Shown here piece by piece: positions 33,570 to 42,081 of a stretch of 64,000 nt of DNA (positions within the stretch are counted from its first letter, which is position 1; each line of letters opens with the position of its first letter). The notes under the pieces were generated by a model that made no database searches, was not told the origin of the DNA, and saw nothing but the letters and a program-made list of their open reading frames with translations. The DNA lies in assembly GCF_023184515.1 (NCBI RefSeq), contig NZ_JAAHBP010000001.1, forward strand, positions 744,001 through 808,000. Reading direction: 5' to 3'. This DNA is from Streptomyces sp. D2-8 (lineage in GTDB: Bacteria; Actinomycetota; Actinomycetes; Streptomycetales; Streptomycetaceae). Position numbers and translations under genes: made by a program.

Positions 33570-34070
33570 TCATCGTTGCATCCCGTGGTTGGGCGAGCGG
33601 CCGGTGAGAGGGCAGCCCGTCTCCGCCCACACCGTCTTTCCGGGGGCCGTTACGCGTGGCGCGACGCCCCACCGGTCGGCCAGCGCGGCCACCAGCATCA
33701 GCCCGCGACCGGACTCGGCGTCGCCGGGAGCCTCCTGCGAGGACAGCACAGGAACTCGCTCCGTACGCGTATCGGAGACCTCCACACGCAACGTCTCACC
33801 GGTGGCGATGAGCCGCACCTCGAAGTCACGACCCGGTACGTGACCGTGGCGCACTGCGTTGGCGGCCAGCTCTGCCGTGATGAGGGTCAGCGTCTCGTTC
33901 GCCGTGGACGTGTGGGGATGGCCCCACGCGTCGAGTCTGTCGGCGACCATGCGGCGGGCGAGGCGGGCGCCCCGAGGAGTCGGGCTGAAGCGCATCGTGA
34001 ACTCATCTGTGGTGCTGCGTACTTGAGCCGGGTCACATGTTGTGGAGGTGACTGAGTGCTCGCTGTTCAT
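33570..34070 (-). CDS. HATPase-type ATP-binding protein (anti-sigma-like)
   Basis: The 166-residue GHKL ATP-binding protein is related to RsbW/SpoIIAB kinases. It shows TLITAELAANAVRHGHVPG (N-box with Glu and Asn), VSDTRTERVP (G1-box Asp) and GRGLMLVAALADRWG (G2-box). Streptomyces carry many copies, often as partners of XRE/DUF397 regulator pairs. The ATG at 34070 gives the usual family length; a longer frame reaches 34121. It stands alone on the minus strand, ending 18 bases from the start of the unknown gene downstream. Confidence 0.82.
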   Translation of the reverse strand: MNSEHSVTSTTCDPAQVRSTTDEFTMRFSPTPRGARLARRMVADRLDAWGHPHTSTANETLTLITAELAANAVRHGHVPGRDFEVRLIATGETLRVEVSDTRTERVPVLSSQEAPGDAESGRGLMLVAALADRWGVAPRVTAPGKTVWAETGCPLTGRSPNHGMQR

Positions 34071-34188
34071 GGCACCTACGCTGCCGGTGCGCACCCAGAT
34101 GTGCCCAGGTCCGACGCGCACACAGCCAGGCGCCGTAAGCGTCGTTGTGTTACCTGTAGGCGGCGGTGTGCGGCGGTGAGTTCTGGAA

Positions 34189-35601
34189 CTACTCCCCGTA
34201 CTCCCTCAGCAACTTGTTGAGGTTTCGGATCTTGTCCACGTCCGCCTTCGGCAGGGGATCGCTGCTGTTGAAGTGCATGACGTTGTTGCGGATCTTCCGG
34301 ATCTCTTCGAGTCGCGCGATGAACACCTTGCGGTCGAGCGGCCAGCCGAGTTGCTCCCACAGCCCTGGATTCTCCAGTACGCGCTGGTAGTCGCCGACGG
34401 TCATGTCGCCGAAGGAAGTGATGCGCTCGCCCTCGGCGTCGCAGAGTTTCGTCACTTCGGGCAGGGTGAAGGCACTCGCGATGACCTGTCGCAGGCGGCG
34501 GTCCATCTCCCCGATCAGGAGGAAGTGTCCGGCCAGATCACCGTAGGCCTGGGCCACGTCGGCGGCGGTGACGATGCCGGCGATGGCGTTCCGCTGGTCC
34601 CTGACGAGGACGAAGTCGTGCTCGGCGAGCGTGGGGAGGACGTCGATCAGGTCGTGGTCGTAGCGGACGTCCCGCGCGTGCACGATGGCCTGGGAGAGGT
34701 GGGCGCCGGGATCGGCGTGCCGGGTGCGGGCTATGGATTTCCACGAGACGGACCCTCGCAGGTTGTGCGGACCGGCGAGGACGGGCAGCTGGGAGAAGTC
34801 GTGGAGCACCATCAGCGTGATGACCTCCTCGAAGGTGGCCGTCGGCTTGACGCTGATGACGCCGCCGAGGGCGGACGGCAGGGTGCCGACAGTGAGCCCG
34901 GTCTCGCGTGATTCCTGTTCTTCGGACGTACCGGACGGCACTGCGGTGCGCGCAGGAGGCCCGGTCAGGGAGACGTCCTCGGTGTCTTCTTCCGCGGCTT
35001 TGACCAGGCGTATCGTGGCGGTCAGGGGGACCTTGTCGAATTCGGGCGAGGTGACGAGGCTGTGGTTGGCGAGTTCGGCCTCGATCTGCTCGTTGACAAG
35101 GCCTCGGCCTGTCGCACCCCACCAGCCGAGCAGTTCCTGCACGGAGAGGGTGAACGGACTTCCTGCCTCAGCCGAGTCACGGGCCTTCTTCAGCTGGGCG
35201 TGCCGCTCGCTGGGCGACAGCGACGTCTGTTGCTGCTCCTCCGGCTCCGTCGGGTCGGCTTCCTCGGCGGCCCGGTCCAGCAGCTCCTGGCGCAACTGCA
35301 TCAGGAATCTGCCGTCGTCCACCTGCCAAGCCGCCCACCCGTCGAACGTCCCGTACCCGACAGCGACCATGGCCGCCTTGGACGGTGAGCGGAACTCCTC
35401 CCCGTCCGCCAGCCGGATCCATCCCCGCGACGTGACCGTGGCCTCGTGCGTCTCACCCATCCGGGGCCGTACGAACGTCAGGTGTTCGCCCTCCACGAGC
35501 AGCCCGGCGCTGAGCAGGTCGGAGAGGGTCACCCGCCGTCCGTCCAGGAGGTAGCGGGCGCGGGACTGTGTCTCTGCGGGAACGGCGGTGGAATCAGTCA
35601 T
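34189..35601 (-). CDS. RAMA-CBS-HEPN-like multidomain protein
   Basis: The 470-residue soluble protein appears to have three modules. Residues about 15-100 match the RAMA domain (restriction enzyme adenine methylase associated): LSDLLSAGLLVEGEHL, then ATVTSRGWIRLADGEEFRSP, SKAAMVAVGY and DGWAAWQVDDG. Residues about 225-375 form a CBS pair (VISVKPTATFEEVITLMV, FSQLPVLAGPHNLRGSVSW, DFVLVRDQRNAIAGIVTAAD), which usually senses adenosyl ligands. The C-terminus has LEEIRKIRNNVMHFNSSDP, an R-N-x3-H signature of HEPN ribonucleases. A modification- or nucleotide-sensing abortive-infection effector is a reasonable inference, untested. It is monocistronic; the next gene upstream ends 45 bases away. Confidence 0.72.
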   Translation of the reverse strand: MTDSTAVPAETQSRARYLLDGRRVTLSDLLSAGLLVEGEHLTFVRPRMGETHEATVTSRGWIRLADGEEFRSPSKAAMVAVGYGTFDGWAAWQVDDGRFLMQLRQELLDRAAEEADPTEPEEQQQTSLSPSERHAQLKKARDSAEAGSPFTLSVQELLGWWGATGRGLVNEQIEAELANHSLVTSPEFDKVPLTATIRLVKAAEEDTEDVSLTGPPARTAVPSGTSEEQESRETGLTVGTLPSALGGVISVKPTATFEEVITLMVLHDFSQLPVLAGPHNLRGSVSWKSIARTRHADPGAHLSQAIVHARDVRYDHDLIDVLPTLAEHDFVLVRDQRNAIAGIVTAADVAQAYGDLAGHFLLIGEMDRRLRQVIASAFTLPEVTKLCDAEGERITSFGDMTVGDYQRVLENPGLWEQLGWPLDRKVFIARLEEIRKIRNNVMHFNSSDPLPKADVDKIRNLNKLLREYGE

Positions 35602-35646
35602 GTCACCTGCGCCTTTGCTGGTGGAAGCGGGCCGTGGGTGTCTGCT

Positions 35647-36579
35647 TCAGAGGTGGCGCCCGATGTGAGCGATGCGGATGGCTTTCTCGTCGTGAACGAG
35701 CCTGAAGTAGATGCGGCCGGCGTTGCGGTTGAGGTTCCCGTGGAGCTCGAAGCAACGGCTCTCGCCGTCTTTGTCCTCCCAGAACCGGTTTCTGCGGGCG
35801 CTTTCGTGTTCCGGTCTGATGTTCGGGGCTTCCCAGTGCGGGCCGGTGGGGGAGGTGACCGGGTCCCATGCCTCCGCGCTCGCCTGAAGCTGGCGCAGCA
35901 ACCGGCGCGCGCCTTTGAACCACTTCGGGTCGAGGTTCTCCAGATCGTCCTGCACCCGGTCGAGGAACTGGAGGTTGGGAAAGAAGTCCGTATGTCCTGC
36001 CCAGAGTTCAGCTCCGCTGGAGACGCTGTCCAGTCCTTCCAGCCGCCCCCATTCCTCGTGGTCACGGAGGTGCGCCTTCTGGGAGGCATGCCGAATCGTC
36101 TCCGGGTACTCATCGGCGACGGTCTCCCCGGTCTCGGGGTCCTCCGACAGTTCCTCGATGCGAAGTTCCAGCCAGGCCGTGTCCCAGTCCGGGGCGAGCG
36201 GCAGACTCACGGCGAGCCCGTCCGTCATCTGGGCCGCGCCGAGCCCGTGTACGTCGACCCCGTTGTGCCGGTGCCAGATGTCGTCCCGGTCTGGCGCCGC
36301 AGCGTCGTGGAGAGCGGCCGTGAAGGTCGTGCAGCGGTCGCGCATCCGCTGGATGAAGCGGTGTTCGTCCCTGTTGCGGGCGTCGTTGCGCCACTGTGCG
36401 TAGTAGTAGCCGTCCGCGAGTTCCGCCTGGTCGAGCGGGCTCTGCGTGGCGAGGCTGATGTCCCGCCAGCGCCGTAACTCCCGGAGCACGTCCACGAAGG
36501 TGCGCATACCCGAAGCGACCTCGTCGGGCCCGCACTTCGTCGCGCAGGACTGTTCGTTGAGAAACACAAGCAGCGGCAC
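35647..36579 (-). CDS. Unknown protein, third gene of DUF262-ATPase operon
   Basis: The 310-residue soluble protein has no named family that I recognise. Its C-terminal 40 residues, SRCFELHGNLNRNAGRIYF followed by RLVHDEKAIRIAHIGRHL, resemble the last strands of RelE/HigB-type toxins and related domains. The N-terminus contains FLNEQSC and a helical WRDISLATQSPLDQAEL. It lies 71 bases downstream of the DUF3696 ATPase gene on the same strand and is likely a functional part of the same three-gene unit. Confidence 0.6.
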   Translation of the reverse strand: MPLLVFLNEQSCATKCGPDEVASGMRTFVDVLRELRRWRDISLATQSPLDQAELADGYYYAQWRNDARNRDEHRFIQRMRDRCTTFTAALHDAAAPDRDDIWHRHNGVDVHGLGAAQMTDGLAVSLPLAPDWDTAWLELRIEELSEDPETGETVADEYPETIRHASQKAHLRDHEEWGRLEGLDSVSSGAELWAGHTDFFPNLQFLDRVQDDLENLDPKWFKGARRLLRQLQASAEAWDPVTSPTGPHWEAPNIRPEHESARRNRFWEDKDGESRCFELHGNLNRNAGRIYFRLVHDEKAIRIAHIGRHL

Positions 36580-36650
36580 GCCCTACCCCATTCTCGTTCC
36601 CGCCGATGGCCCCGACCCCCCGGGGCGCTTCAATGGCTCTGTGTGCCTGC

Positions 36651-37784
36651 TCAGTCGAGCAGCTGATCGAGGGAGTTCTCCCACTCGTCGAAGAAACCCT
36701 CGGGCCATTCGGAGAGCCGGCCGTCCGGCCCGATCACCGGGCTGACGACCTCCGAGGTCTGATCCTTGCGACGGAAGTAATGCACGGCGGTCGCGTCCGC
36801 GCTCAGCAGCCCCTGCTTGACGCGGAGCCGCAGTCCGTTGAGTACGTGATCGCTGTGCGTCTCCATCACGATCTGCGCCCCGCCGGCCGCCGCAGCGCTC
36901 GCCAGGTACGCCATCCAGGTCTGGCCCTGCGGGTGCAGGTGCGCCTCCGGGTTCTCCAGCAGGATCAGTGTCCCCGGCTTGGCCGACAGGCAGGCCACGA
37001 CGATCGGCAGGACGTACGTGAGTCCGAAGCCGACGTTGGTAGGGCGGTACCGGTTTGACTGGGAGACACCCGATCCGAAGCGGTAGCTGAGCCGGACGGA
37101 GTCGGTGCCGTCGATGCCGGCCGCCTCCAGGCTCACCCCGGGGCACAGTTTCTGCATCCAGGCTTCCGTCTGGCCGAGGAGCGTGACGGACGCCGCGTCC
37201 GGGACGAGGAGCGCTGACGCCTCGACGGGATCGTCCTGGTGAGCGCGCAGATAGTTCACGGTGTGCTCACCATGCGCGCCGAGGAACCCGCGCGTGGTCA
37301 CGGCGTGGTGCGAGCGTGGATAGCTGACCTGGGGTGAGACACGGTCGGCCTTCAGGTACTGGAAGCCCGGCCCGAACAGGGTCGGCATCAGACCGGCAAG
37401 GTCCTTGCTGTCTCTGTCCTCGTCCGTGTCCGACAGCAGCTTCAGATGGTCGGCTTCCCGCTCGTAGAGGGCGCTCCATCGGATGGAAGCTCCGTCACCG
37501 CGCACCGCGAGCGAGATGTGCGGACCGGTCTCGTCGTATGCCTCGTGCCGTACGTCCTGTCCGATGCCGAGCTGCACCAGCTCCTCGTTGAGCAGCAGCC
37601 CGGCCTCGCCGCCGCCGACCGGGGCAAGGTCACCCGACTCGTACGACTGCCGCAGCAGTGCAAGGGACTGGAGTACGGAACTCTTGCCGGAGGAGTTGAG
37701 CCCGGTGAGCAGGGTGAAGGGGGCCAGACGGAGTTCCTGGTGGGCGAACGCCTTGAAGTTGGTGAGAGTGAGCGACTCAAGCAT
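36651..37784 (-). CDS. AAA ATPase, DUF3696 / OLD-like ABC-type
   Basis: The 377-residue ATPase starts MLESLTLTNFKAFAHQELRL and has Walker A GLNSSGKSS (28-36). An ABC-like signature region follows (TNVGFGLTYVLPIVVACLS), then Walker B TLILLENPEAHLHPQGQ and METHSDHVLNGLR. The C-terminal FRRKDQTSEVVSPVIG and GRLSEWPEGFFDEW are typical of DUF3696 proteins. It lacks the TOPRIM domain of OLD nucleases. The gene overlaps the upstream DUF262 gene by eight bases, so the two are translationally coupled. Pairing of DUF262 and DUF3696 proteins is seen in anti-phage systems; the Menshen type may be the match, to be checked. Confidence 0.83.
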   Translation of the reverse strand: MLESLTLTNFKAFAHQELRLAPFTLLTGLNSSGKSSVLQSLALLRQSYESGDLAPVGGGEAGLLLNEELVQLGIGQDVRHEAYDETGPHISLAVRGDGASIRWSALYEREADHLKLLSDTDEDRDSKDLAGLMPTLFGPGFQYLKADRVSPQVSYPRSHHAVTTRGFLGAHGEHTVNYLRAHQDDPVEASALLVPDAASVTLLGQTEAWMQKLCPGVSLEAAGIDGTDSVRLSYRFGSGVSQSNRYRPTNVGFGLTYVLPIVVACLSAKPGTLILLENPEAHLHPQGQTWMAYLASAAAAGGAQIVMETHSDHVLNGLRLRVKQGLLSADATAVHYFRRKDQTSEVVSPVIGPDGRLSEWPEGFFDEWENSLDQLLD

Positions 37785-39003
37785 TCGTGGACTCCAACAC
37801 CTCGCGGAACAGGTCCTTCATGGACTGGAAGCGGTAGTTGACCTTGTTGGCGTCGCCAGTGCCCGAGGAGATGGCGTCGTAGAACGCCGGATCCTCCATC
37901 AGCCGCTGGAACTTCACCGCGACGGTGTCCGCGCGTTCGGACAGCACCTTGGTTTCCTCCGGTGTGCACTGGGCCAGGGTCACGGCCTGCACCTCGAAGA
38001 GTGCCTTGTTGATCGGATAACGCCGTACCGATGTGTCGAACTGCTTGCGGAACGCCTGGTCGCCGAAGACCCGCTCGCTGTCGAGCATGGCGAGGCAGAA
38101 GCGGGCTTCCAGGTCCTCCATCTCCGCGGGAGTCAGCCTGTTGATGTGGTGCATCGCCGCACGTAGGAAGCCGTCGAAGTCCTGGGTGACGTATCGCCCT
38201 GGTGGAGTGAGCCAGAACGCGAGAAAACGCAGGCACAGTTCACGCTCCGCCATGCGGCTGGGGGAGACGCTGCCTGCGGTCGCGGTGAGGAAGAAGGGGC
38301 TCTCGGCGAGCCGGGCCAGGAGATCTCGCGCCTGACCGGGAATGAGCGCGTGCCGCAGCTCCTGCTGCGAGAGGGGCAGCCCTCCGGTGTTGATCCGCGT
38401 GAAGATGTTGAACCGGGCCTCTTCGGGCGTGCCCTTCCGGATGAGCAGCAAGGACAGCTCGGTCTCCAGAATGCGGGTCTGCATGCGCCCCGGCAGGTCC
38501 TCGAACGTCTTGCCGTTGTAGTCGAGGTACTCCAAGTTTCCGAGCACAAGCGGTTCCAGCCCGGCGGCCTCAGGTTTGACGAACCGGACGATGGTGGTGA
38601 GCCGCTGCACCCCGTCCACAACGGTCCAGGAGTCGTCGGCCTCCTCCGCCACGTAGATCGTGGGCAGCGCAATGCGCAGGAGGAGGGACTCGATCAGTCT
38701 GCTCTGGGCCGTCTCGTTCCAGATGCCGGAGCGCCGCTGGAAGTCGGGTTGCAGATCGATGAGCCCGCGTTTGAGGCGCTGAAGCATCAGGTCGATCGTC
38801 GTCGCGCGCGGATAGACGTCGATCAGCTCCGGGTCGAACGGCGCCCGGTGGCTCGGACCGAGATCCTCCGCTTCGATGCCGGCGCTGAGCCCGGTGTCGG
38901 TCAGCTCGACGAGTGGTTCGTCGTTCCGCTGCGTCGAGGACGCAGCGGACGCGGGGCCCGGTGACGACTGTTTCGGCTCCGGCACGGGAGCGCTGCCGAC
39001 CAA
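37777..39003 (-). CDS. DUF262-domain protein (GmrS-like, no DUF1524)
   Basis: The 408-residue protein has a DUF262 (ParB-like) domain: IDLQPDFQRRSGIWN, VVDGVQRLTTIVRFV and FNIFTRINTGGLPLSQQELRH, the three signature segments of this NTP-binding family. The C-terminal half is helical, and no HNH/DUF1524 nuclease is attached, unlike GmrSD. The first codon is TTG at 39003, placed seven bases after GGAGGGG; the N-terminal 45 residues are Pro/Ser-rich and variable. It leads the operon with the DUF3696 ATPase and the unknown 310-residue protein, with a TATATA -10 upstream. Confidence 0.83.
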   Translation of the reverse strand: MVGSAPVPEPKQSSPGPASAASSTQRNDEPLVELTDTGLSAGIEAEDLGPSHRAPFDPELIDVYPRATTIDLMLQRLKRGLIDLQPDFQRRSGIWNETAQSRLIESLLLRIALPTIYVAEEADDSWTVVDGVQRLTTIVRFVKPEAAGLEPLVLGNLEYLDYNGKTFEDLPGRMQTRILETELSLLLIRKGTPEEARFNIFTRINTGGLPLSQQELRHALIPGQARDLLARLAESPFFLTATAGSVSPSRMAERELCLRFLAFWLTPPGRYVTQDFDGFLRAAMHHINRLTPAEMEDLEARFCLAMLDSERVFGDQAFRKQFDTSVRRYPINKALFEVQAVTLAQCTPEETKVLSERADTVAVKFQRLMEDPAFYDAISSGTGDANKVNYRFQSMKDLFREVLESTNA

Positions 39004-39023
39004 GATGTGCCCCTCCGCATACG

Positions 39024-39029
39024 TATATA
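39024..39029 (-). promoter_or_regulatory. Putative -10 box of DUF262 operon
   Basis: TATATA on the minus strand lies about 20 bases upstream of the TTG start, leaving room for the GGAGGGG ribosome site. No convincing -35 is seen at 17 bases. It is one of very few AT-only hexamers in this region. Confidence 0.4.
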
Positions 39030-39134
39030 CCGCCGATGAATCGAACGTGTCCGTACAGTAGCTGATCGACTACGGTCAGCGCCCTGCGTTCCGCCCGGAA
39101 GAAGCCGCGCTGTTGGGGCAGTCCCCGGCCGGAC

Positions 39135-39899
39135 TCAGCGGCGGGTGCCGCCATGGTGGGAACAGGTGCCGCGGCCGGTGGATCCGGAGACCCAGCCGTC
39201 GCGGCACACGGTTCCGGGGAGCGCGGGCGTGGGCGTCGGAACTGTGAGGGTGGGCGGCGGCGTTGACGTGGCGGGCAGTGGTGGCAGGGTGTTGACGGCG
39301 GTCCAGCAGTTTCCTCGGTCACCGAGCCAATAGGCCTGAGGTGCGGCGTCCGGGCAATCCCCGTACGGAGTGCCGGCGGGTACGAGGCCCTGTTCCACGA
39401 AGAGGTCCACCGCCGTATCCAGAGCACTTGCCGGGGCTATCGTCGGAACGACCTCACGCTTCACATCGACGAGGCGGACGGCCAGCCCGCGGCCATCGGC
39501 CGGCCGTACGGCGTAGGCCGTCCTCGACATGGTCGCCGAGGCGCTCACGTGGCCGAAGTAGGTGTGCTCAGTGGCGAGCGAGCGCTGCTCGGAGTCGATG
39601 AACTCGACGGTGACGTCGTAGTTGGCTTCGCCCGTGCCGGTGTTCTTCACCGTAATGTCCACCGCGCTCATGTCCGAGTCCGCGTCCGAGCACCGCACGT
39701 CCCCCAACTCGACCTGACGTACGGGCCCGGATGCGCGCGTGGGAATGGCTGAGACGTCGGACGCGACGGGCGGACAGACGTCGCTCTCCGCCTGACCGGT
39801 GCTCGGCCGAGCCGAGCAGCCGGTGGCGAGAAGCAACGCGACCACCGCGACCACCGAGACGACCGACAACCTCACGCTCTCCACTGGCGGCCCCCCCAT
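39135..39899 (-). CDS. Lipoprotein with C-terminal DUF3761-like motif
   Basis: The 254-residue exported protein has a signal peptide with lipobox LLLATGC, with the acylated Cys near residue 28. A beta-rich domain follows (VDITVKNTGTGEANYDVTV, then HTYFGHVSASAT), resembling FxLYD/DUF4352-type extracellular domains. A Pro/Thr-rich linker leads to a C-terminal CRDGWVSGSTGRGTCSHHGG segment, the Cys/His pattern of DUF3761. ATG at 39899 is chosen because it places the hydrophobic signal at the N-terminus; the open frame to 40070 is not needed. It lies 112 bases after the Hsp70-type gene on the same strand. Confidence 0.75.
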   Translation of the reverse strand: MGGPPVESVRLSVVSVVAVVALLLATGCSARPSTGQAESDVCPPVASDVSAIPTRASGPVRQVELGDVRCSDADSDMSAVDITVKNTGTGEANYDVTVEFIDSEQRSLATEHTYFGHVSASATMSRTAYAVRPADGRGLAVRLVDVKREVVPTIAPASALDTAVDLFVEQGLVPAGTPYGDCPDAAPQAYWLGDRGNCWTAVNTLPPLPATSTPPPTLTVPTPTPALPGTVCRDGWVSGSTGRGTCSHHGGTRR

Positions 39900-40011
39900 C
39901 GCTGTCCGGCCGCCCCGGAGGACGATTGCGCACGTCGGCGCCAGGGCGCGGGTTTCCATGTCTCTGACTGCCTCAGCGTGTTCTCGTCCGTACGGATCCG
40001 CCCCCAGCGCG

Positions 40012-42081
40012 TCACCTTCGCTGGGCAGGCGGCGCCGGATTGGGTACGCGTCGGTTGAACACCCACACACCCTGTGAGTGAGTCGCCCCCATGACCCGTC
40101 CAGCGACCCGCAGCCACGGATTCGCCTTCTGGAAGGGCGCGAAGTTGTCGTTCGAGACGATGACTCCGCTGACCTCCTCGGCGATGCTGATCACCAGTGC
40201 GTCGCCCCGCCCCTCGGTCCCGGCCGGAGGCTGTACGACGGTGCCGTCGGCGATGGCTGCCTCCACGAGGGGCCTCTCCTCGGCGGACACGTCGTGGCGC
40301 AGGGTGGCGTCGACCACCACATGGATGTCGCAATCGGGGTGCTTGAACCGCAGCGACCGGACAGCCGCCTGTAGTGCCGCGAAGCTCGGCTTCCCGCCCG
40401 CAGCACGCGGCGGGCGTCCGTTCCAGGCGAGGTTGGATCCGTCGATCACGAGCGGCGGCGCGGCCGTGTTCGCGTCGGCCGACCGGGGCGCGGAGCGAGG
40501 CGGGGCGGGTTTGGGCGCCCCGTTGCCCTGGCCCTGGGGCCGGACCTGCGGAGGATGGGTCGGGGTGGCCGCGGGCCGGGCGGCCGGCGCCAGGGCGAGC
40601 AGCCGGTCGAGCTCCTTCTTCACCTCCGGCAGGACGTTCCCGTCCCCGAACACCTTCACCTCGCCGTCGAGGACGACCTCGCCGGTCTTCTGGAGGGTCG
40701 CCCGGACGGTCAGCAGGCCTTCCTTGCTGTAGGTGTACTCCAGGTCGAAGACACCGTCCTCGGCCGTGCAGCGTCGGGGGTAGGTCAGAACGAGGTCGGT
40801 CAGTTTGACGTTGTCCGGGTGGCTGACCTCGCGGTCCGGGTCTCCTTCCCAGACCTCGACGTTGAGCTGGGAGACGTTGTCCTTCGTCGGCTCGTACGAC
40901 TTCACGCGCCGCTGCGGAAGGCGCTGGTTACGGTCGATGAGGGCGCTGAACTTCCGCCTGCCCCCACGGTCCTTGGTGATCGTGCCCAGGGCGTGCGTGT
41001 TGACCACCCGGATGATGCTCTTCAGCTCGCCGTCGATGGCGGCGGCGCTGATCGCCGCTCCCTCGGCGACCGCGGTCATCGGGTCGCACAGGGAGGTGTC
41101 CACGAGTTCGCAGTCGAGTGCCTCCGAGACCGCGGCGCGCACTGCCGGGATCTGGCTGCTGCCGCCGATCATCAGTACCGCGGTGAGGTCCTGCGGGTCG
41201 ATCCGAGCCTGCTCCAGGCATTCCTCAACCGGGTCGAGGGCCCGGTTGATGAGGTCCTGGATGGCCTCGGAGAACTCGTCCTGCCCGATCTCGACGGTGA
41301 CGTCGTCGGGCGTTTGGATGCGGACCGATTCCTGGTGGGAGAGGAGGATTTTGGCCCGCTCGATCTCCAGGGCGAACATCCGCTTCTCGGAGTCGCTCCA
41401 GCGCCCGCGGGCAGGCGCCTGGTCGAGGACCATGCGGCGCAGTCGGGCGTCGATCTCCAGGCCGCCGAGGCGGTTGACGCCCCGGCTCGCCTTCTCGTCG
41501 AAGAACCCGTCATCGTGAAGGAGGAGGGTGGCGTCCATCGTGCCGCCACCCCAGTCGAAGACCAGAAACTCGCCGTCGATCTCCATCTCGTGCGCGTACG
41601 CGATCGCCGCCGCCGTCGGCTCGTTCAGCAGGGTACGGACCGTGATGCCCGCGGCACGGGCGGCCTCACGGGTCCGGAACCGGGCCGCGCCGGTCGCGTT
41701 GGCGGGCACGGTGATGACGGCCTCGCGGATCTCGGTGGCGGCCTCCTCCTCCGCCGCCCCCGCGATGGCGTGGAAGACGCCGGCGGCGGCGGTGGTCGCG
41801 GCGAAGCGTTCACCGCCCAGCTTGACGAACGGCTCCTCGCGCAGCATCCGCTTGCACGCCTCGACGGCCTGCTCGGAACGGAGTTTCGCCTCCCAGCCGA
41901 ACAGGGTGCCCGGCCGCAGGGAACTCGTGCCGACGACCGACGGGTAGAGCAGCTCGAACCCCTCGCGCCTCCAGTTCGCGTCCAGGCCCTGCCCGCCGAT
42001 CTCCAGCAACTCGACGTACTCGCCGTTCCACTGGGCGGCGACCGAGTTGGTGGTCCCGAAGTCGATTCCGGCTGCCGTCAT
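40012..42081 (-). CDS. Hsp70-type ATPase fused to NYN/PIN-like RNase domain
   Basis: The 689-residue protein begins with an Hsp70 actin-fold ATPase: GIDFGTTNS (5-13), VFDWGGGTMDATLL (near 180) and VLMIGGSSQIPAVR (near 305). A short substrate-binding-like segment follows (about 390-490), then a Pro-rich linker. From about residue 542 it turns into a different fold: PLVIDGSNLAWNG, DIHVVVDATLRH, RGDALVISIAEE and GVIVSNDNF. Those spaced acidic residues match NYN/Zc3h12a-like PIN ribonucleases. Canonical DnaK lacks this tail. ATG at 42081 overlaps the upstream gene stop by four bases. An RNA-cleaving effector controlled by a chaperone ATPase is my inference. Confidence 0.85.
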   Translation of the reverse strand: MTAAGIDFGTTNSVAAQWNGEYVELLEIGGQGLDANWRREGFELLYPSVVGTSSLRPGTLFGWEAKLRSEQAVEACKRMLREEPFVKLGGERFAATTAAAGVFHAIAGAAEEEAATEIREAVITVPANATGAARFRTREAARAAGITVRTLLNEPTAAAIAYAHEMEIDGEFLVFDWGGGTMDATLLLHDDGFFDEKASRGVNRLGGLEIDARLRRMVLDQAPARGRWSDSEKRMFALEIERAKILLSHQESVRIQTPDDVTVEIGQDEFSEAIQDLINRALDPVEECLEQARIDPQDLTAVLMIGGSSQIPAVRAAVSEALDCELVDTSLCDPMTAVAEGAAISAAAIDGELKSIIRVVNTHALGTITKDRGGRRKFSALIDRNQRLPQRRVKSYEPTKDNVSQLNVEVWEGDPDREVSHPDNVKLTDLVLTYPRRCTAEDGVFDLEYTYSKEGLLTVRATLQKTGEVVLDGEVKVFGDGNVLPEVKKELDRLLALAPAARPAATPTHPPQVRPQGQGNGAPKPAPPRSAPRSADANTAAPPLVIDGSNLAWNGRPPRAAGGKPSFAALQAAVRSLRFKHPDCDIHVVVDATLRHDVSAEERPLVEAAIADGTVVQPPAGTEGRGDALVISIAEEVSGVIVSNDNFAPFQKANPWLRVAGRVMGATHSQGVWVFNRRVPNPAPPAQRR

